Source: Melampsora larici-populina 98AG31
Taxonomy: Eukaryota; Basidiomycota; Pucciniomycetes; Pucciniales; Melampsoraceae
Length of the DNA: 12,570 bases
NCBI RefSeq assembly: GCF_000204055.1
Contig: NW_006768890.1
Span: 3,201-15,770 of the forward strand
Direction: 5' to 3'
The stretch's first letter is position 1; each line of letters begins with the position of its first letter. Under the pieces are notes generated by a model that saw nothing but the letters and a program-made list of their open reading frames with translations, was not told the DNA's origin and ran no database searches. The translations under genes were made by a program, and so were the position numbers. Positions 8,908-12,570 of this stretch are shown one piece after another.

Positions 8908-11637
8908 CCTACATGGACGTCTTCAACGAACACGATCCCGCTAAAGCTTTGGACAAGCTTAAGGGGTGCCACGAACACTTCCGACAGTCCGTGACTCGGG
9001 TCAAGAAAAATCGTAACATCGTGGATGCTAGTCAAGTGGTAAGTGTCCTCCCAAGTGCTTATTACCCATCCTATATTGCTGACGAAGCGTTCTTTTTTGG
9101 TGGGACTGCGGACTTGATAGAGCCAATTCGAAAGATTGGCTTACAGCCTCCTCGAACCTAACAAGCCGGGTGGTAAGACTTTAGTGGACAAATTCGAAGA
9201 GATCTTTCGCCTTTTTCCGAAGAGCAAGGCGTGGCTCGACTGGTGGAACACCACCGACATCCACTCGATGTTATTTTGTGCTCGTGAACGCCTACCTCTC
9301 GACGACCCCCCCCTCCCGGAAGAAGACCCCATCGATGTGCCGGACACGACGAACGGGCAGGAGTCGATGCATCGACAATACTACATCTTAACGTAAGCTG
9401 TTAGCATTGTTGTTGAATGCGCATCGGTGCTGACTTGAATCCTTAGGCCCGGTCATTGCACCATCATCCAGGGCTTCGTGCAGTTATTGTTATTTGCAAG
9501 ATCTCTCAAAAGCGACTACGACCAGCTGCGACAAGGGATTCCAGTTAAGTATGGTTCGAACTGGGAATCGGTCGTCGAAACCCTGGGTTGGTCGAAGGAA
9601 CGCACGCGTCGTCGTCCCGAGGTCAACGATGAACGTCCTCCTGATACAACTGACGGCCTTATTGGTAACAAGAAACTTGGATGCCCAACGGGTTCTTTGA
9701 ATGTCAATCGAGACCCCCACTCCTCATATCAAGCGTACTCTGCAAGCAGCCAGCCGGGAAAGCAGAATCGCTGCTGGGAAACGGCGGCGATGGAATCTTT
9801 TTTTCCAACCTTTACGCCTCTGTGGATTGAAGGAACGAAAGGTAAGAGCAAGGACATAGCGTCCAAGCTCATACGGCATTATTCCTCACGGCTCTCGTCT
9901 GAGATGCATCGCGCAAGTCACATCAAGTCTGTTTTATCGCGTGGACTCAACTCACTCCAATCGGCTGTCCAACTGTTGTCACCTCCGTCCTTTGTGAACG
10001 ACGCCTTCTGTTCGGCGGATTTGTTCATTGACCATATCTTGATGACGACTAAGAAGAACGTGCCTACTGCAGCGGGTTGACAATTCGCGTTTAACCTCCA
10101 TCGCGACTTTCAATGTTCCAGTTATGGAGACCATCAAGAATCCGAGTCTGCGGTTAAAACTACGGTGGCCATTACCAACGACCTATTTCACGAGGCCAAC
10201 TTCCGTTACTCAGATATCGCCAGCCTGATCTCGCTTTGGCAAACCGAGGGTTTATTCTCGAAGAATCCCCGATGCTGTACCGATTGCCTCAAGATTCATC
10301 GTGAGCAACCGAAGCCTACCCCTAGCACACCCGCGGCTTCAGGTGAGTCTGAGGTCACCTACCTGAAGGTCGAGCCTTCAGGTGAAGTTCCACGATTCTA
10401 CGAACGTTGCCGATTGGACTTCACGACGAATCCAATGAGTGTTTACTTCCACCTCAGTCGCGTTGGGGGCCTTGGGGACGAGGAGCGCGCCAGCTTCATG
10501 GGCGAAATGGATTGGCCTGAAACGTTGCGCCTCAACAACGTCCAATATGAGATCGTGTCTCGAGGTTTTTGGGCTTACAGCCATTACTGGTGTAAGTTGG
10601 TCAGACACCTCGATGGTGTACGCGGGGTGTGGTTCTTTGATGACCGGAAGGATGATGGGCAAGCCCAGCTCCTTGGTTGAGACCTGGAATTGATCGCTGG
10701 CGCCCAACCGCACACTAGCTGGGTCATTTACTCACGCAAGGCCACCATCGACAAACAGAAGATCATCGATCGTGGCATTGCCAAGAGCACTGCCAAGAAC
10801 CCCGACTCTCTGGGTGATATCCCCTTTGTGTTGCCGGAGGACTTAGATGGCATTGAGGACCAGGTGCTCGAAGACATCCATCCTGATGTGCCACCTATGT
10901 GAGGCACAGCCAATATGGCTAGGAAAGCTTTCGTAGCCACCGGTGAGTTTCTCATCTCAATGGTTCCAGAGATCAATTGACTTATATTATGGCCATGTGC
11001 AGCAGGTAAGGCCGGAGCAGGCCTCAAAGGTGACCTGCCAGTGACCTCTTTGGACGAGACCAGTAAGTTAATGATAGCTCAACCTCCCATAATCGATGTC
11101 GAGATCGCGGACCTATTGACTTCGGTCCCAGGTCAACCTCACGACTACGAGGCTCCAGACCAACCCGCTTTTGGTGGTATTACCAAATTGTTGTCTCAGA
11201 GCGAGTTAGCCAGGCGGGCCTTTACCCAGACTAATGACAGTTGAGTCACTTCACTCTCTTCAAGTATGGGATGGCACACTGATCGCATATCGTGTTTTCT
11301 CGCAGGTCCTATCCAGACTGCAGATGGTCCCAATCCGTCACACGACCTCATTCCAGACCCGCCTGCCACGTTAAAGGTCCCGGATGGCGGGGACGCTGTG
11401 GGCACTATTGACCCGGTGGAGCGGCTGATACTCCGTCTGCCTAACAGGCTGTCGGCACCAATTAGCAGCAATTACCCGCGCCCTTCGCCTCCGACAGCCA
11501 AGAAAGTCACCACAAAGGCCAATAAACGAGCTGTGGTCCCGGGTAAGGAAAATGTAGAGCCGGAGGGGGTGCAAGGGGTGGTGAAGAAGGAGAAGGCTAA
11601 GGCTAAGGCTAAGCCGAAGGGTAGGAAAAAGAAATAG
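8908..11637 (+). pseudogene. GCM zinc-finger / MULE transposase / peptidase fusion gene, 3' half (three in-frame stops)
   Basis: Continues the 5' half after the hAT. Exons: 8908-9038 (rest of exon 4), 9121-9392, 9447-10942, 11006-11239 and 11306-11637; introns are 82, 54, 63 and 66 bp. The first three have GTAAGT, GTAAGC and GTGAGT donors; the last, GTTGAG, is the least certain. The transposase core resumes with the CxxH motif (GCHEHF, residues 446-451) and the third catalytic acid, Glu 551, in PDTTNGQESMHR, which matches the MULE T-[TS]-N-x-x-E-S-x-x-R pattern. Without a break, exon 6 continues into a cysteine-peptidase domain. In-frame TGA codons at 10078, 10678 and 10900 (codons 772, 972 and 1046) disable it; conserved-looking sequence continues after each. 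The tail (about residues 1130-1247) is Pro-rich, then basic (KAKAKAKPKGRKKK), a likely nuclear signal. The joined eight exons total 3744 nt, an exact multiple of three. Exon edges are hand-called. Confidence 0.75.
9740..10740 (+). other. USP-like papain-fold peptidase domain fused to the transposase
   Basis: The order of candidate catalytic residues is Cys, His, Asp. Cys 670 (codon 9772-9774) is in GKQNRCWETAAMESF, His 940 (10582-10584) in WAYSHYWCKLVR, and Asp 958/959 in VWFFDDRKDDGQAQLL. This is the arrangement of ubiquitin-specific proteases (C19) and of the SUMO-directed USPL1 type (C98), whose active-site box is also C-W. It is the reverse of Ulp1/SENP peptidases (His-Asp-Cys), the class captured by some plant MULEs. 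A CCTDC cluster near 10276-10290 may be part of a zinc finger. The substrate (ubiquitin, SUMO or other) cannot be told from sequence. Stops at 10078 (between Cys and His boxes) and 10678 mean this copy cannot make an intact domain. The family call is by motif and residue order. Confidence 0.55.
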
Positions 11638-12019
11638 CCTTAAAGTGGACCGGATAAGCGCGTCTTCGTTTAAATAATTTATGCTTAACTTGTAGCTTGT
11701 CCCAATACACGTGTTTTCATTTATCTTTTCAAAATCAATAGCCTGTACCTTGTCCTGATACACGTGTTCTCAGTTTATTTATATTTTCATGGCAATGATC
11801 GTGAAGGTAAGCGCGTGAGTCAGAATTTTCTTTTTGTGTCTTGTTGTCTCTGTGTGGGTGGCTTCAAGATGAAATACATCGTGGCCGATTAAGTGGTGGA
11901 AAAAAAGAACTTGTGCGCATTTTGGTCTGGTGTCGTGTCTTCATGTGAGCTGAGCATACGGTTACGGAAAACATGGGGCCAAAAAAGGGGCGCCGTCATT
12001 CAATTTTTTTTTCTCTAAG
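11638..12019. other. 3' untranslated / non-coding region with a duplicated CACGTG-bearing segment
   Basis: Two imperfect copies lie at 11691-11731 (TGTAGCTTGTCC...CACGTG) and 11744-11789 (TGTACCTTGTCC...CACGTG), with a period of about 53 bp and CACGTG at 11708-11713 and 11761-11766. No coding frame is convincing. TTTAAATAATTTATG near 11670 could serve as an AT-rich polyadenylation region; this is a guess. Confidence 0.5.
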
Positions 12020-12205
12020 TGTCGAGTGATTTGCACTCAACAAGTTGGGTGCAAAATTGTACCTGTGGGGTGCCATTTTAGGATTTTGCCCTCCCAGCAT
12101 TTACACTCAAGATGCAGTGTAAAAGCTAGGAGTGCAAAATTGGAGTTCTACCCACTCAAATCGAATTTTGCACCCTCATTCTTTTGCACTCCATCTTGTA
12201 CAGTC
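12020..12205. repeat. Right AT-rich repeat region matching the left flank
   Basis: Repeats TTTGCACTCAA, GGGTGCAAAATTG, TTTTGCCCTC, TTTACACTCAA, AGTGTAAAAG and GAGTGCAAAATTGG in both orientations. The set matches the region at 2283-2660. It is a candidate right end of the proposed MULE-like element. The identity is partial, so the ends would be old. Confidence 0.45.
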
Positions 12206-12570
12206 AATCTAGATTAGCTTGGCCAATCGAGAATTTTTATTTTTATTTTCAGACGTATACAGGCCAATACAGGCCATTTTATAAGCATACATAGCCTTCA
12301 ACTGCGACACCACATTCAGTTGAATGGGCCCGTTTTGACGATTCAAGCTTCTGACTGATCAGCATCTATCAGCATCAATCCATTCCGTCCAAACCCATCC
12401 TTAAATCACTTGAATCCTCTTTACCTCGTCACTAACTATCCTTTGAAAATTGTGCATATCATCTAGGCTTTCATCCCGCGATCCAACCACCCTTTCGATC
12501 TCGGCTGTAACAACTCGGCTTTGACTCAAGTAAGCTCTTTGAATATTGTTCTCATATTGCGATCGATCAT
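12206..12570 (+). other. Possible promoter / 5' leader of a gene beyond the window
   Basis: No coding frame is visible. A T-rich acceptor-like run (TTTTATTTTCAG, about 12240-12252) and a donor-like GTAAGCTCTTTG near 12530 lie around pyrimidine-rich sequence with many ATCAGCATC and CATCC repeats, of the kind often seen upstream of basidiomycete genes. Short tandem TACAGGCCA units occur near 12260-12280. The assignment is tentative. Confidence 0.25.

Larger units (their letters stand above)
2283..12205 (+). mobile_element. Putative MULE-like element carrying the GCM-transposase-peptidase gene, with a nested hAT
   Basis: This is a proposed element, not a proven one. The large + strand gene encodes a MULE-type transposase core. 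It is bracketed by two AT-rich, motif-dense regions (2283-2660 and about 12020-12205) that share TTTACACTC/GAGTGTAAA, TTTGCACTCAA and TTTTGCCCTC. The block CAATTTTGCCCTC, then CTTTTACA, at 2464-2490 resembles the reverse complement of the block at about 12105-12143 (CAATTTTGCACTC, then CTTTTACACT). MULEs typically have long inverted terminal repeats and 8-10-bp target duplications. I could not define exact termini or a duplication. The outer span would be about 9.9 kb, of which 4.1 kb is the later hAT insertion. Alternatively the gene is a domesticated host gene lying between unrelated AT-rich repeats. Confidence 0.4.

Noticed and set aside
8808..9161. A 117-codon + strand frame starting in the hAT right end and running into host exon sequence
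   Set aside because: The first 33 or so codons are hAT subterminal DNA and the last 40 or so are intron; only 8908-9038 is real exon. The ATG is fortuitous.
9494..9720. Several overlapping frames on both strands in exon 6
   Set aside because: They lie within the long, domain-bearing + frame and have no support of their own.
9740..10740. Ulp1/SENP (C48) peptidase
   Set aside because: That family has His-Asp-Cys order, whereas here the Cys box comes first and the His and Asp boxes follow.
10078..10902. TGA codons as selenocysteine or recoded codons
   Set aside because: Fungi of this group are not expected to use selenocysteine, and no recoding hairpin was evident. Nonsense decay explains them better.
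11371..11763. A 130-codon minus-strand frame over the 3' exon
   Set aside because: Its LSLSLSLLLLHH stretch is just the complement of the Lys/Ala-rich tail of the + strand gene.

Overview
The window looks like a transposon-rich stretch of a fungal nuclear genome. A basidiomycete of the rust (Pucciniales) type is the best guess. The reasons are short GT-AG introns (54-84 bp) with CTGAC-like branch sites, nested DNA transposons, a decayed copia-type gag, and a protein architecture that resembles large repetitive families I recall from rust genomes. The organism call is inference. No ordinary single-copy host gene could be established.

The main feature is one large gene on the + strand, from about 3301 to 11637, cut in two by another transposon. 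Spliced by hand it has eight exons and one frame of 1247 codons, interrupted by three in-frame TGA codons. It joins three modules: an N-terminal WRKY-GCM1-like zinc finger (3301-4098), a Mutator-like (MULE) DDE transposase core (4423-4802 plus 8908-9600), and a C-terminal papain-fold peptidase of the ubiquitin/SUMO-specific protease type (about 9740-10740). A Lys/Ala-rich tail follows. Transposase and peptidase sit in the same uninterrupted exon, so the fusion is seen directly.

The gene is split by a 4097-bp hAT element (4803-8899). It has 14-bp perfect terminal inverted repeats, a perfect 8-bp target duplication (TGTGGCAG at 4795-4802 and 8900-8907), GC-rich subterminal GGCGCGCC octamers, and a minus-strand BED/hAT transposase (8682 to 6356) with a frameshift. 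Removing the hAT and one duplication copy restores the transposase frame exactly, between the second catalytic Asp and the CxxH motif. About 1.4 kb of the hAT interior (4920-6255) is non-coding and may contain a decayed LTR-like insertion.

The fusion gene is bracketed by two AT-rich regions (2283-2660 and 12020-12205) that share TTTACACTC, TTTGCACTCAA and TTTTGCCCTC motifs in both orientations. They may be the degenerate ends of the MULE-like element, which would then span about 9.9 kb with the hAT nested inside.

Outside it, positions 1-720 hold a decayed minus-strand copia-like gag, and 1246-1575 a MITE-like inverted-repeat element. The stretches 780-1245, 1576-2282, 11640-12020 and 12210-12570 have no convincing gene. 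The last looks like a promoter or 5' leader. The order of events seems to be: MULE-like element arrives, hAT inserts, both decay by point mutation.
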